NCBI RefSeq assembly: GCF_900142885.1
Contig: NZ_FRCL01000007.1
Coordinates: forward strand, 62,001-126,000
DNA length: 64,000 nucleotides
DNA from: Flavobacterium xinjiangense
GTDB taxonomy: Bacteria; Bacteroidota; Bacteroidia; Flavobacteriales; Flavobacteriaceae
Direction of reading: 5' to 3'
Part shown: piece after piece, positions 1 through 8,157 of the stretch
Layout: each line of letters opens with the position of its first letter
Position numbering within the stretch: position 1 is the stretch's first letter
The notes under the pieces: model-generated
The model's input: only the letters and a program-made list of their open reading frames with translations
The model's database searches: none
What the model was told of the DNA's origin: nothing
Program-made: the position numbers and the translations under genes

Positions 1-797
1 GATTAACAGCTGCGACTGCCTATACTTTCTCTGTAAAAGCAAAAGATGCTGCCGGAAACATTTCTGCATCAAGTAATGTAGTCAATGTTACAACTGCAAC
101 TACTGCAATTGTTTATTGTACTTCGCAAGGTAACAGCGTAGCCGACGAAAAAATTGGAAAAGTACAACTTGGAACAATAATCAATACTTCAACTGGAGGA
201 ACTGGCTACACTGATTTCACAGCTATTTCAACTAATCTAACTCTAGGAACGGCAAACACAATTACAATTACTCCGGCTTGGACCAGTACGGTTTACAGCG
301 AAGGCTATTCCGTTTGGATTGATTATAATAAAGATGGTGATTTTATTGATGCAGGAGAACAAGTCTATACAAAAGCAGCTTCAACCGCAACTCCAGCAAG
401 TGGTTCATTCACTATTCCTGCTACCGCTACTTTAGGAGCAACAAGAATGAGAGTTTCAATGAAATACAATGGAATTCCTACTGCTTGTGAAGCTTTCTCT
501 TATGGACAAGTAGAAGATTATACGGTAAATATTGTATCGGCTGCAAAAGAATCTGTAACATCCAGAAACACGATAGCAGAAATTAATTTATATCCAAATC
601 CTGCGTCTTCAGTTATAAATTTAACTTCAGTTTCTGACAATGCCACTTTTAAAGTTTATAACTTATTAGGACAAACGGTTATTAATGGTAAATTATCAAA
701 CGGTTCAATTAATGTTTCAAGTATAAATGCCGGTAATTATATTTTAGAAATTACTGATAAAGAAACAACTACCGTAAAACGTTTTATAAAACAATAA
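1..797 (+). CDS. C-terminal part of a T9SS-secreted protein with FN3, GEVED and sorting domains
   Basis: The reading frame is already open at base 3, so the N-terminus lies outside the window. The visible 264 residues begin with the end of a fibronectin type III repeat (AYTFSVKAKDAAGNIS). A GEVED domain follows, from YCTSQG through the acidic WIDYNKDGDF segment to GQVEDYTVNI. The last 70 or so residues are a type A type IX secretion sorting domain: NLYPNPASS, KVYNLLGQ, and the terminal TVKRFIKQ. Such proteins cross the outer membrane through the T9SS and are anchored or released at the surface. FN3 and GEVED are accessory modules often attached to secreted peptidases or glycoside hydrolases. 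The catalytic part is not in view, so the enzyme class cannot be stated. Confidence 0.9.
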   Translation, partial: LTAATAYTFSVKAKDAAGNISASSNVVNVTTATTAIVYCTSQGNSVADEKIGKVQLGTIINTSTGGTGYTDFTAISTNLTLGTANTITITPAWTSTVYSEGYSVWIDYNKDGDFIDAGEQVYTKAASTATPASGSFTIPATATLGATRMRVSMKYNGIPTACEAFSYGQVEDYTVNIVSAAKESVTSRNTIAEINLYPNPASSVINLTSVSDNATFKVYNLLGQTVINGKLSNGSINVSSINAGNYILEITDKETTTVKRFIKQ

Positions 798-856
798 CAA
801 ATAAAAATCATTGCTCCAGTCTCTTCTTGAGAGCTAAGGTGACGACAATTAAAACT

Positions 857-888
857 AAAAACTATCTCAATTGAGGTAGTTTTTTTTT
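857..888 (+). terminator. Rho-independent terminator after the T9SS protein gene
   Basis: An inverted repeat (AAACTATCTCAA / TTGAGGTAGTTT, one G-T pair) is followed directly by a run of T. It lies about 60 bases after the stop codon at 797. Confidence 0.75.
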
Positions 889-935
889 GGACTTAAATGA
901 GTAATTTTAGCCTTCATAAAAAATCAATTTTTACA

Positions 936-2837
936 ATGAAAAAAATACTGTTTACAACCTTAATAATGATGAGTATAAATGCTATGGCACAAAACGTAAT
1001 GACCCCAGAATTACTTTGGAAACTAGGACGAGTAACTCCATTAGGCCTTTCCAAAGATGGAAAAAATATAGTTTACAAAGTTTCTACTCCTTCTATTGAG
1101 GAAAATAAATCAAATTCTAAATTTTACACCCTACCTGTAAATGGTGGAAATCCTACTGAAGTAAAAGATACAAAAGAAGTATTAAAAGACAAGAATATTT
1201 CTCCTAACGGAAAGTATATTGTTTATAATGAAGAAGTAAAAATCGACAAGGTCCTTGGAAAAGATTATTATCCTGAATTGGAAAAATCTCAAGTTCAAAT
1301 CTACAACGGACTTGATTACCGTCACTGGGATACTTGGAATGAAGGTAAATTCAATCATGTTTTTTATAAAGAAAACAAAGAGGGCGCCGTTGGAATCGAC
1401 ATTCTTAAAGGCGAGAGTTTTGATAGCCCACAAAAACCTTTTGGTGGTGACGAAGATTATATCTGGTCGCCTGACAGCAAAAGCATTCTTTACGTAAGTA
1501 AGAAAAAAGCAGGAACACAATATGCTATTTCAACAAATACCAATATTTTCGAGTATACCCTGGAAACTGGAAAAACCATAAACAGAACCGAAGAAAATCT
1601 TGGATATGACATGGCACCTCAATTTTCACCAACAGGAAATCTGACTTGGCTGCAAATGAAACGTGATGGTTACGAAGCCGATAAAAATGACCTTATTGTC
1701 AGTTTCAAAGGAATGAACTTGAATCTAACCGCTGCTTGGGATGGAACGGTAGATCATTTCATGTGGAGTAAAGATGGTGAAAAAATCTATTTTGTTGCAC
1801 CAATCGATGGAACGAAACAATTATTTGAAGTCAATTTTCCAGGGTTAACAAAAATTGCCATTAATGTTCATCAAATTACTAATGGCGATTTTGACGTAAA
1901 TGATTTAGTTGGATTTTCTGGAGACAACATTATCGTAACCAGAACCGACATGAATCATGCTGCGGAAATTTTTTCTTACAATCTAAAGAAAAATAGCTGG
2001 AAACAATTATCAAATGTGAATACGACAACATATAAATCTTTGGCGTTAAGCAAAACCGAAAGAAGATATGTTACTACAACCGATGGTAAAAAAATGTTGG
2101 TTTGGGTAATTCTTCCTCCAAATTTTGATGCTTCAAAAAAATACCCAACGCTTTTATATTGCCAAGGAGGACCACAATCCCCGTTAACACAAAGCTATTC
2201 TTTTCGTTGGAATTTCCAATTAATGGCAGCAAATGGTTATGTTGTTGTAGCGCCAAACCGTCGTGGAATGCAAGGTCATGGCGTAGCTTGGAACGAACAA
2301 ATAAGCAAAGATTGGGGCGGACAAGTCATCAATGATTATCTATCTGCAATTGATGACGTGGCTAAAGAAAACTATGTAGACAAAACAAGATTAGGATGTG
2401 TAGGAGCTAGTTATGGTGGTTATTCTGTATTTTACTTAGCCGGAATTCACAACAACAGGTTTAAAACTTTCATCGCTCATGATGGCGTTTACAATACTCA
2501 AAGTATGTTTGGGACCACTGAAGAAGTATTCTTTAACAACTGGGATTTTGGCGGTGCGTATTGGGAAAAAGATAATGCAGTTGCCCAAAAAACCTATACA
2601 ACTTTTAATCCGATGACTATGGTCGAAAAATGGAACACACCTATCTTGATTATCCAAGGAGGAAAAGACTTCCGTGTACCAATAGGACAAGGACAAGAAG
2701 CTTTTCAAGCTGCACAATTACGAGGAATAAAAAGCAGATTTTTGTATTTCCCGGAAGAAAACCATTGGGTACTAAAACCACAGAATGCTCAAGTTTGGCA
2801 AAAAGAGTTTTACAATTGGTTAAACGAAACATTGTAA
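936..2837 (+). CDS. S9 family peptidase (prolyl oligopeptidase / dipeptidyl peptidase type)
   Basis: This is a secreted serine exopeptidase of family S9, expected to cleave short dipeptides from oligopeptides in the periplasm or outside the cell. An N-terminal beta-propeller fills roughly the first 390 residues. The alpha/beta hydrolase domain follows, with the nucleophile Ser in GASYGG (codon at 2409), the acid Asp in GGKDFRV (codon 2667) and the base His in EENHWV (codon 2763), so the triad is complete. The ORF is open from ATG 897. I choose ATG 936 because MKKILFTTLIMMSINAMAQ is a standard signal peptide and the 13 upstream residues would bury it. The mature protein is about 615 residues, normal for the family. 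The gene stands alone between two terminators. Confidence 0.93.
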   Translation: MKKILFTTLIMMSINAMAQNVMTPELLWKLGRVTPLGLSKDGKNIVYKVSTPSIEENKSNSKFYTLPVNGGNPTEVKDTKEVLKDKNISPNGKYIVYNEEVKIDKVLGKDYYPELEKSQVQIYNGLDYRHWDTWNEGKFNHVFYKENKEGAVGIDILKGESFDSPQKPFGGDEDYIWSPDSKSILYVSKKKAGTQYAISTNTNIFEYTLETGKTINRTEENLGYDMAPQFSPTGNLTWLQMKRDGYEADKNDLIVSFKGMNLNLTAAWDGTVDHFMWSKDGEKIYFVAPIDGTKQLFEVNFPGLTKIAINVHQITNGDFDVNDLVGFSGDNIIVTRTDMNHAAEIFSYNLKKNSWKQLSNVNTTTYKSLALSKTERRYVTTTDGKKMLVWVILPPNFDASKKYPTLLYCQGGPQSPLTQSYSFRWNFQLMAANGYVVVAPNRRGMQGHGVAWNEQISKDWGGQVINDYLSAIDDVAKENYVDKTRLGCVGASYGGYSVFYLAGIHNNRFKTFIAHDGVYNTQSMFGTTEEVFFNNWDFGGAYWEKDNAVAQKTYTTFNPMTMVEKWNTPILIIQGGKDFRVPIGQGQEAFQAAQLRGIKSRFLYFPEENHWVLKPQNAQVWQKEFYNWLNETL

Positions 2838-2860
2838 GTTATATTTAATTTAAATCCTGA

Positions 2861-2888
2861 AAAACCTCACTGAAAAGTGAGGTTTTTT
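2861..2888 (+). terminator. Rho-independent terminator of the S9 peptidase gene
   Basis: A perfect hairpin (AAAACCTCACT, GAAA loop, AGTGAGGTTTT) runs into a T tract 24 bases after the stop codon. Confidence 0.85.
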
Positions 2889-2941
2889 GCTTTATTCTAA
2901 AACATTCTCAATAACTTAACTTTAAACACTTTTGTAATTTT

Positions 2942-2949
2942 TACCTTTG
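2942..2949 (+). promoter_or_regulatory. Bacteroidota -7 element (TAnnTTTG) of the hybrid kinase gene
   Basis: TACCTTTG matches the flavobacterial -7 consensus exactly and ends 4 bases before the ATG at 2954. Transcription would begin at or next to the start codon, giving a leaderless message. No convincing -33 TTG is seen at the usual distance. Confidence 0.5.
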
Positions 2950-2953
2950 AGAA

Positions 2954-5377
2954 ATGAATAGCAAAAAAAATTACATTCCAATCAAAATTTTAATCAGCTA
3001 CCTGATTCTCGCGACAATGTTTGTTGGAGTAGGTTGGTTTTTATATTCTGAAAGCAACTTTTTTTCGAATACAGAAGGTAAGATTGGAAAAGAAAATAGC
3101 AAAATTTTGAAAGTAAGCAATTTACTTTCTAACGTTTATAAGACGGAAAGTTTGGCAAGAATAACAATTCAATCTAATTCAAAAAAAGATTTCCAGAACT
3201 ACCTCATTAAAACGGACTCTCTAAAGTTGGATATAGACTCTCTAAAACTATTAGTATCCACTCGATATCAAATTACATTGTTAGATAGTGTGAAATTTTT
3301 ATTATCTAAGAAAACTCAAAACATAAAGGAGCTAAAAGCTATAAAAAACAAAACTGATGATGAATCTTCAGTAAAAAACGCAATCGCCGATTTAACGAAA
3401 ATGGAAGCTTCATTAAGAAAACTTCAATTAGAAGATTTTGTACAGTATCCTGCGGCGATGGGCGACTACCAAAGAAATATACTTAAAAAATACGTGTCTT
3501 ACCTGAATGAAAACATTCCTGACGACAGTACAAATACGTTAACTAAAGAAGCTTCAGACTCGATTTTATTGGCTTCTAAAACATTATTGAATCAAGTTAA
3601 AAAAGAGACGGCAAAGAAGAAAGAATCACTAAATATTGAAGAAGATAAATTGTTACAAAATGAACTTTCAATATCGGAACAATTGAGAAAGGTACTAAGC
3701 ATTGTTGAAAACGAAATCATCAAAAACACGGCAAAAAATTATAACGAAAGAGAAAATTCATTAAATAAAACTAACAAAATAGTAACTATCGCTGCTGGAA
3801 TAGGAACATTATCAACCTTGTTTTTTTTAATTCTGATATTGAATGATTTTTCGAAAAGTCAATCCTATAAAAGGCAACTTGAAGCTGCAAATACAAAAAC
3901 AAAATCACTGTTAAAAAATAGAGAACAACTCATTACCACAGTCAGCCATGACTTAAAAACACCACTAAGCACCATCTTAGGCTATACAGAACTTTTAGAA
4001 AATTCAAATCTAAATAAAAGACAACTCTATTTTGCAAAAAACATAAAAACTTCATCCGAATATATTTCAAAACTGGTTCAGGACTTACTGGATTTCACGC
4101 AGATAGAAGCCGGTAAATTAACAATTGAAAATATTCCATTTTCATTAAATGATGTCATTTCTGAAGTTGGAACAAGCATTCAATCAATTTATGAACAGAA
4201 ACCGATAGCGCTTTTGATTGAAACTGGCAGGGAATTTAATGATTCTCTAATGGGAGATCCGTTCAGACTGAGACAAATTTTGACTAATCTAATAGGGAAC
4301 GCTTATAAATTTACGGAAAAAGGATTCATAAAAATCAAAGCAAAAGTTGCTGAAAACAATAAAATTCTAATCACCGTTGAGGATTCCGGAATTGGGATAG
4401 CAGAAACAAAACAACAAGTAATTTTTGAAGAATTCACACAAGCGAATAAAAACATAGAAAAAAAATATGGAGGAACTGGTTTAGGACTTACTATTTCTAA
4501 AAGTATTGCGGAAATTTTAGGAGGAAAACTAAGCCTGAAAAGCACACTAGGAAAAGGAAGCGTTTTTGAAATTGAACTTCCACTAGAATTTGCAACAAGT
4601 TTTCCGAAAAAACTATTAAACAATAATCTAAAAACCGAATTAACTGCGATTATTATTGATGATGACATCAATTTATTAAAACTGACTACTGAAATTTTAA
4701 AGCAAAACAACTACAAAGTCATTCCGTTTGATAATGCCGCTGCTGCGCTTGAAGCTGCAAGGACAAATCCATTTGATTTTATAATAACCGATATTCAAAT
4801 GCCGGAAATTGATGGCTTCTTATTTTTAGAAAAATTAAAAAATCCTACAGCATTAAATTATAAAAATCAACCCATAATAGCTGTTACGGGAAAAGCCAAT
4901 ATAGATTTACAAGTATATAAAAAAGCTGGATTCACCCAAGTCGTAAAAAAACCTTATGCTCCAAAAACGCTACTTGCCGCAGTTAATTCCCTTTTTAATA
5001 CCCTTGAAAATCCAGACACTTCAAATTGTGTAGCTAATCAAATTGAGCAAACAAAACCATATTCTTTAAAATCATTACTGTCTTTTATGGCCGACGATGA
5101 AGCCTTGAAAAAATTTTTAATTTCTTTCACGAAAAATACAGCGGAGGATTTAATCCAATTAGAAAATGCCGTTGCTGAACATAATGTTTTTGAAATTAAA
5201 GAAATTTCACATCGAATGTGCCCCATGTTTAAACAAATTCAAGCCCACACAGTTAGCGTAATATTAGATGATTTAGAATCGAAAGATCTTACAGTAGAAA
5301 TAATCATAGCTAATGTTACAGAATTAAAAAAAAGGTTAACAGCTCTTTTTATTCTTATAGAAAAAGAACAAAACTAA
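2954..5377 (+). CDS. Hybrid sensor histidine kinase with receiver and HPt domains
   Basis: This 807-residue membrane sensor carries a full phosphorelay. Membrane segments lie at about residues 9-31 and 276-297, enclosing a large helical periplasmic sensor region. Then come HisKA with phospho-His332 (VSHDLKTP), the HATPase domain (NLIGNAYKF, DSGIGI, GTGLGLTI), a receiver with phospho-Asp613 (ITDIQMPE), and a C-terminal HPt domain with phospho-His753 (ISHRM). Phosphate would pass His to Asp to His and then to a separate response regulator. The obvious partner is the convergent NtrC-type regulator, whose stop codon overlaps this one by 4 bases. The ligand is unknown. The start is the only ATG close behind the -7 box. 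Confidence 0.92.
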   Translation: MNSKKNYIPIKILISYLILATMFVGVGWFLYSESNFFSNTEGKIGKENSKILKVSNLLSNVYKTESLARITIQSNSKKDFQNYLIKTDSLKLDIDSLKLLVSTRYQITLLDSVKFLLSKKTQNIKELKAIKNKTDDESSVKNAIADLTKMEASLRKLQLEDFVQYPAAMGDYQRNILKKYVSYLNENIPDDSTNTLTKEASDSILLASKTLLNQVKKETAKKKESLNIEEDKLLQNELSISEQLRKVLSIVENEIIKNTAKNYNERENSLNKTNKIVTIAAGIGTLSTLFFLILILNDFSKSQSYKRQLEAANTKTKSLLKNREQLITTVSHDLKTPLSTILGYTELLENSNLNKRQLYFAKNIKTSSEYISKLVQDLLDFTQIEAGKLTIENIPFSLNDVISEVGTSIQSIYEQKPIALLIETGREFNDSLMGDPFRLRQILTNLIGNAYKFTEKGFIKIKAKVAENNKILITVEDSGIGIAETKQQVIFEEFTQANKNIEKKYGGTGLGLTISKSIAEILGGKLSLKSTLGKGSVFEIELPLEFATSFPKKLLNNNLKTELTAIIIDDDINLLKLTTEILKQNNYKVIPFDNAAAALEAARTNPFDFIITDIQMPEIDGFLFLEKLKNPTALNYKNQPIIAVTGKANIDLQVYKKAGFTQVVKKPYAPKTLLAAVNSLFNTLENPDTSNCVANQIEQTKPYSLKSLLSFMADDEALKKFLISFTKNTAEDLIQLENAVAEHNVFEIKEISHRMCPMFKQIQAHTVSVILDDLESKDLTVEIIIANVTELKKRLTALFILIEKEQN

Positions 5378-6711
5378 TCAATATCATATAATTTTAATTT
5401 ATTATACAGTGTCTTTCTATTGATATTAAGCAGTCTGGCCGCTTCAGATTTATTGTTTTTAGATTGACGCAAAGCCTCAAGAATAGTTCCCTTCTCATTC
5501 TCAGACAATGAAAAATCAGTTTCCTTTTTACCTGCTTTTTGAAAGAACTCGACTGGAAGCGCTCCTTTTTCAATAAAATCTCCTTGCGATAAAAGTGTTG
5601 CTCTTTTGATACAATTTTGAAGTTCTCTTAAATTTCCAGGCCAGCTGTAGTTTTGAAAAATGGCTATTACTTCAGGAGAAAACCCTATTAATTCTTTGTT
5701 CAATTCTTGATTTGCTTTTTCTATAAAAAAATCAGCAAAAATCATCAAATCTTGTTCTCTATCTACCAAAGAAGGCGAATGAATAGAAAATTCATTGATT
5801 CTATGATACAGATCCTCTCTAAAATCACCATTCTTTACTGCTTCACGCAAATCCTCATTTGTAGCTGTAATTATTCTAATATCAACATCGATTTCTTTAT
5901 TACTCCCTACCGGTTTTATCTTTCTTTCCTGCAAAGCTCTCAACAACTGGATTTGATTTTCATACGATAAGTTTCCTATTTCGTCAAGAAAAATTGTCCC
6001 TCCATTCGCGGCCTGAAAATAACCCATTTTATCCGCAATAGCTCCTGTAAACGAACCTTTCACATGACCAAAAAATTCGCTTGCAGCCAATTCCTTTGGT
6101 ATTGCTCCACAGTCAACGGCAATAAAATTATTATCTTTTCTGGAACTTTTTTCATGGATACTTTTTGCAATGACTTCTTTACCTGTACCGCTTTCGCCAA
6201 TGATCAGAACCGACATATTCGTTGGACTAACCAACTGAATGTATTCCGCAAGTTTTTTTGAAGCTGCAGAAATACCGGAAACAAATTTATTTTTCGATAA
6301 TATGTTGTTATTTTTAATTTTTGCAACCTTGTTTTTAATGGGGTTTTCAGATGAGGTATGAAGTGCATTGGAAATAACCAATAAAACTTCTTCAGGATTA
6401 AATGGCTTAGAAATATAATCTGACGCTCCCTTTTTTATTGCTTTTACCGCAGTATTCACATCAGAATATCCCGTCATAAGAATAACAGGAACTGTTGGAT
6501 GCGATTCCTTGAATTCTGTCATTAATTCGATTCCATCATAGTTAGGAAGTCTTAAATCTGTTATTATCAGGTCGAATTCTTCATTGGTAATTTTAACTTT
6601 TGCATCTTCAGCCGTAAAAGAAGTTGTAACGAGAAATGATTTCTTTAAGAGAAATTGCTCTAACAACTTGCAAAAAGACACATCATCTTCTATCAATAAA
6701 ATTTTCGACAT
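5374..6711 (-). CDS. Sigma54-dependent response regulator, NtrC family
   Basis: The 445-residue protein has all three NtrC-family domains. The receiver has phospho-Asp52 (ITDLRLPN) and the conserved Lys in SKPFNPEE. The AAA+ sigma54-activation domain has Walker A GESGTGKE at 172-179. Its sigma54 contact loop reads GSFTGA (219-224) instead of the usual GAFTGA. A C-terminal Fis-type helix-turn-helix (KSEAARLLNINRKTLYNKL) binds DNA. It should activate sigma54 promoters when phosphorylated, probably by the convergent hybrid kinase. Upstream on the same strand, beyond a terminator, are three tandem PepSY-like genes, which are plausible targets. Confidence 0.93.
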   Translation of the reverse strand: MSKILLIEDDVSFCKLLEQFLLKKSFLVTTSFTAEDAKVKITNEEFDLIITDLRLPNYDGIELMTEFKESHPTVPVILMTGYSDVNTAVKAIKKGASDYISKPFNPEEVLLVISNALHTSSENPIKNKVAKIKNNNILSKNKFVSGISAASKKLAEYIQLVSPTNMSVLIIGESGTGKEVIAKSIHEKSSRKDNNFIAVDCGAIPKELAASEFFGHVKGSFTGAIADKMGYFQAANGGTIFLDEIGNLSYENQIQLLRALQERKIKPVGSNKEIDVDIRIITATNEDLREAVKNGDFREDLYHRINEFSIHSPSLVDREQDLMIFADFFIEKANQELNKELIGFSPEVIAIFQNYSWPGNLRELQNCIKRATLLSQGDFIEKGALPVEFFQKAGKKETDFSLSENEKGTILEALRQSKNNKSEAARLLNINRKTLYNKLKLYDID

Positions 6712-6778
6712 GGTTTTTTAAACTTTAAATGCTAATGTAAAATTATTAAACTCTAATTTTCATAAAAAATTCGTAAAA

Positions 6779-6813
6779 AAAAGAGAGATTGTAAAAACAA
6801 TCTCTCTTTTTAA
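6779..6813 (-). terminator. Terminator of the PepSY-like gene cluster
   Basis: A strong hairpin (AAGAGAGATTGT, AAA loop, ACAATCTCTCTT) with A/T runs on both sides lies between the third PepSY-like gene and the NtrC regulator, separating their transcription. Confidence 0.85.
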
Positions 6814-6838
6814 AAATAATCCACTAAATCCCTCAAAC

Positions 6839-7144
6839 TTATTTATTAATCCATTTTCCATTAGCATCCGCATAGACAGTAGCTTTTTGGTCTCCTGTTT
6901 TGATTTCTAGTTTGAATTCCTTCTTTTCATTGACGAAAGCTTTCTCAATTACTGCCTCTGGATACTCTGTTTTCAAAGCTATTTGTATAGGCTCCGGAAC
7001 TTCCTCCGCCTTAATTTCTGTAAACTTTTCTTCAACCACATTCGTTGCAGTTTCTAATTTATCTACTTTTTTGACTTTTGAAGACTGGGCAAAAGTTGAC
7101 AAACTACCCAGAACGATTGCTACTGATAAAATTAATTTCTTCAT
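6839..7144 (-). CDS. PepSY-like secreted protein, paralogue 3 of 3
   Basis: A small exported protein of 101 residues. I start it at ATG 7144 because MKKLILSVAIVLGSLSTFAQ is a clean signal peptide matching those of the two upstream paralogues; an upstream in-frame start at 7207 would overlap the previous gene. The mature part has EEKFTEIKAEEVPEPIQIAL, then AFVNEKKEFKLEIK, and ends YADANGKWINK. This pattern resembles the PepSY-like beta-lactamase-inhibitor-fold family of Bacteroidota periplasmic proteins, whose function is not established. It is last in the tandem triplet, just before the terminator. Confidence 0.8.
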   Translation of the reverse strand: MKKLILSVAIVLGSLSTFAQSSKVKKVDKLETATNVVEEKFTEIKAEEVPEPIQIALKTEYPEAVIEKAFVNEKKEFKLEIKTGDQKATVYADANGKWINK

Positions 7145-7185
7145 CCTAATTGTATGTTTTAATAATTTAAATTCCCTATTAATAT

Positions 7186-7506
7186 CTAAGATTGTTTTGT
7201 GATCCATTTCCCTGCTGCGTCCGAATAAAGCGCACCAACTTTTTCACCTACAGTAACTTGTAATTTATACTCTTTCTTTTCATTTATAAATGCCTTATCA
7301 AGGATTGCTGTTGGAAAAGCTTTTTTCAAAGCACTTTTAACAGCTTCTGGAATATCTGCAGCTTGAATTTCGGTGTATTTTTCCTCAACTGCTTGTGTAG
7401 TTTGAGTATTCTGGGTTGTTTCTTCCGTTTTTGTAGCAGTAGTTGCTTGCGCAAATGATGATAAACTTCCTAAAAAGATCGCTGCTGATAAGATTAATTT
7501 TTTCAT
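7186..7506 (-). CDS. PepSY-like secreted protein, paralogue 2 of 3
   Basis: A 106-residue exported protein, with signal peptide MKKLILSAAIFLGSLSSFAQ, then a low-complexity Thr/Gln/Glu linker, then the same core as its neighbours: EEKYTEIQAADIPEAVKSAL, AFINEKKEYKLQV, and YSDAAGKWITK. Gaps of about 40 bases on each side and a shared strand suggest one transcript with the other two copies. The core repeats a PepSY-like fold. No catalytic residues are visible, so a binding or chaperone-like role in the periplasm is an inference only. Confidence 0.8.
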   Translation of the reverse strand: MKKLILSAAIFLGSLSSFAQATTATKTEETTQNTQTTQAVEEKYTEIQAADIPEAVKSALKKAFPTAILDKAFINEKKEYKLQVTVGEKVGALYSDAAGKWITKQS

Positions 7507-7550
7507 AATGTTTTAATTTAATTTAGTACTAATTGTATTGATCATTGGAT

Positions 7551-7889
7551 TTATTTAATCAACTTCCCTGTTGCATCTGCAAAGACAGTATTTGATTTTT
7601 TTCCGGCTTTAACTTCCATTTTATATTCTTTTTTGTCATTTACAAATGCTTTTTCAAGTTTACTTCCAGGAAGTGTTTTTAACAATGACACTTTTACTTC
7701 AGTAGGTACTTCACCTAATCTTACCTCTGTATAACTATCTTGAGCGTTTGCAGTTGGCATTTCCGTTTTGACGCTAGATGCAATTTTTGTGTTGCTTTCT
7801 GTTTCTCCCACCGCAATAGTTGTACTTGCTTGTGCAAATGTTGATATACTTCCTAATAGTATTGCCGTTGATAATAGTAACTTTTTCAT
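7551..7889 (-). CDS. PepSY-like secreted protein, paralogue 1 of 3
   Basis: This is the first gene of the tandem triplet: 112 residues, signal peptide MKKLLLSTAILLGSISTFAQ, a longer variable linker, then YTEVRLGEVPTEVKVSLL, AFVNDKKEYKMEVK and VFADATGKLIK. It is the most diverged of the three: the final GKW of its paralogues is GKL here. The 268-base region before it holds a perfect 17-bp palindrome. The triplet most likely arose by tandem duplication and is probably exported under one control. Confidence 0.8.
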   Translation of the reverse strand: MKKLLLSTAILLGSISTFAQASTTIAVGETESNTKIASSVKTEMPTANAQDSYTEVRLGEVPTEVKVSLLKTLPGSKLEKAFVNDKKEYKMEVKAGKKSNTVFADATGKLIK

Positions 7890-8030
7890 ATTAATAGATT
7901 TTAAATGTTATAATGTTATTTAAACTAAAGAGATAATTATACCAAAGCAATTAACACTCAACGCTAAACACATAATTACCTATATTACAATAAATTATGA
8001 TTTTCAAAATACAACTTAACGTTTAATAAA

Positions 8031-8070
8031 GTGTATAACTACAATAGCCAGCTGTATAATAATTATACAC
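8031..8070. promoter_or_regulatory. Operator-like palindrome upstream of the PepSY-like triplet
   Basis: TGTATAATAATTATACA at 8053-8069 is a perfect 8-1-8 palindrome. A further copy of its half site (TGTATAA within GTGTATAACT) lies at 8032-8038, 21 bases away, about two helical turns. The site is about 165 bases before the first PepSY-like start codon, a typical distance for an enhancer bound by an NtrC-type activator. A degenerate sigma54-like match lies nearer the gene, at 7946-7961 on the minus strand: the -12 TTGC is intact but the -24 GG is TG. Confidence 0.4.
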
Positions 8071-8111
8071 TTTTAGACACATTAATGATTTTTTAAAAAA
8101 TATAACACACA

Positions 8112-8141
8112 AAAAAACCTTGCATCACTGCAAGGTTTTAA
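8112..8141 (-). terminator. Terminator after accC
   Basis: Hairpin AAAACCTTGCA, TCAC loop, TGCAAGGTTTT, followed on the minus strand by a T run, placed 17 bases beyond the accC stop codon. Confidence 0.85.
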
Positions 8142-8157
8142 ATAAAATTTTTTTTTA

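Noticed and set aside
1255..1497. Overlapping frames on both strands inside the S9 peptidase gene
   Set aside because: They are short shadows of the conserved peptidase reading frame with no start signals of their own.
7946..7961. A sigma54-type -24/-12 promoter before the PepSY-like triplet
   Set aside because: The -12 TTGC fits but the essential -24 GG is TG and most of the -24 block mismatches. It is mentioned as weak support only.
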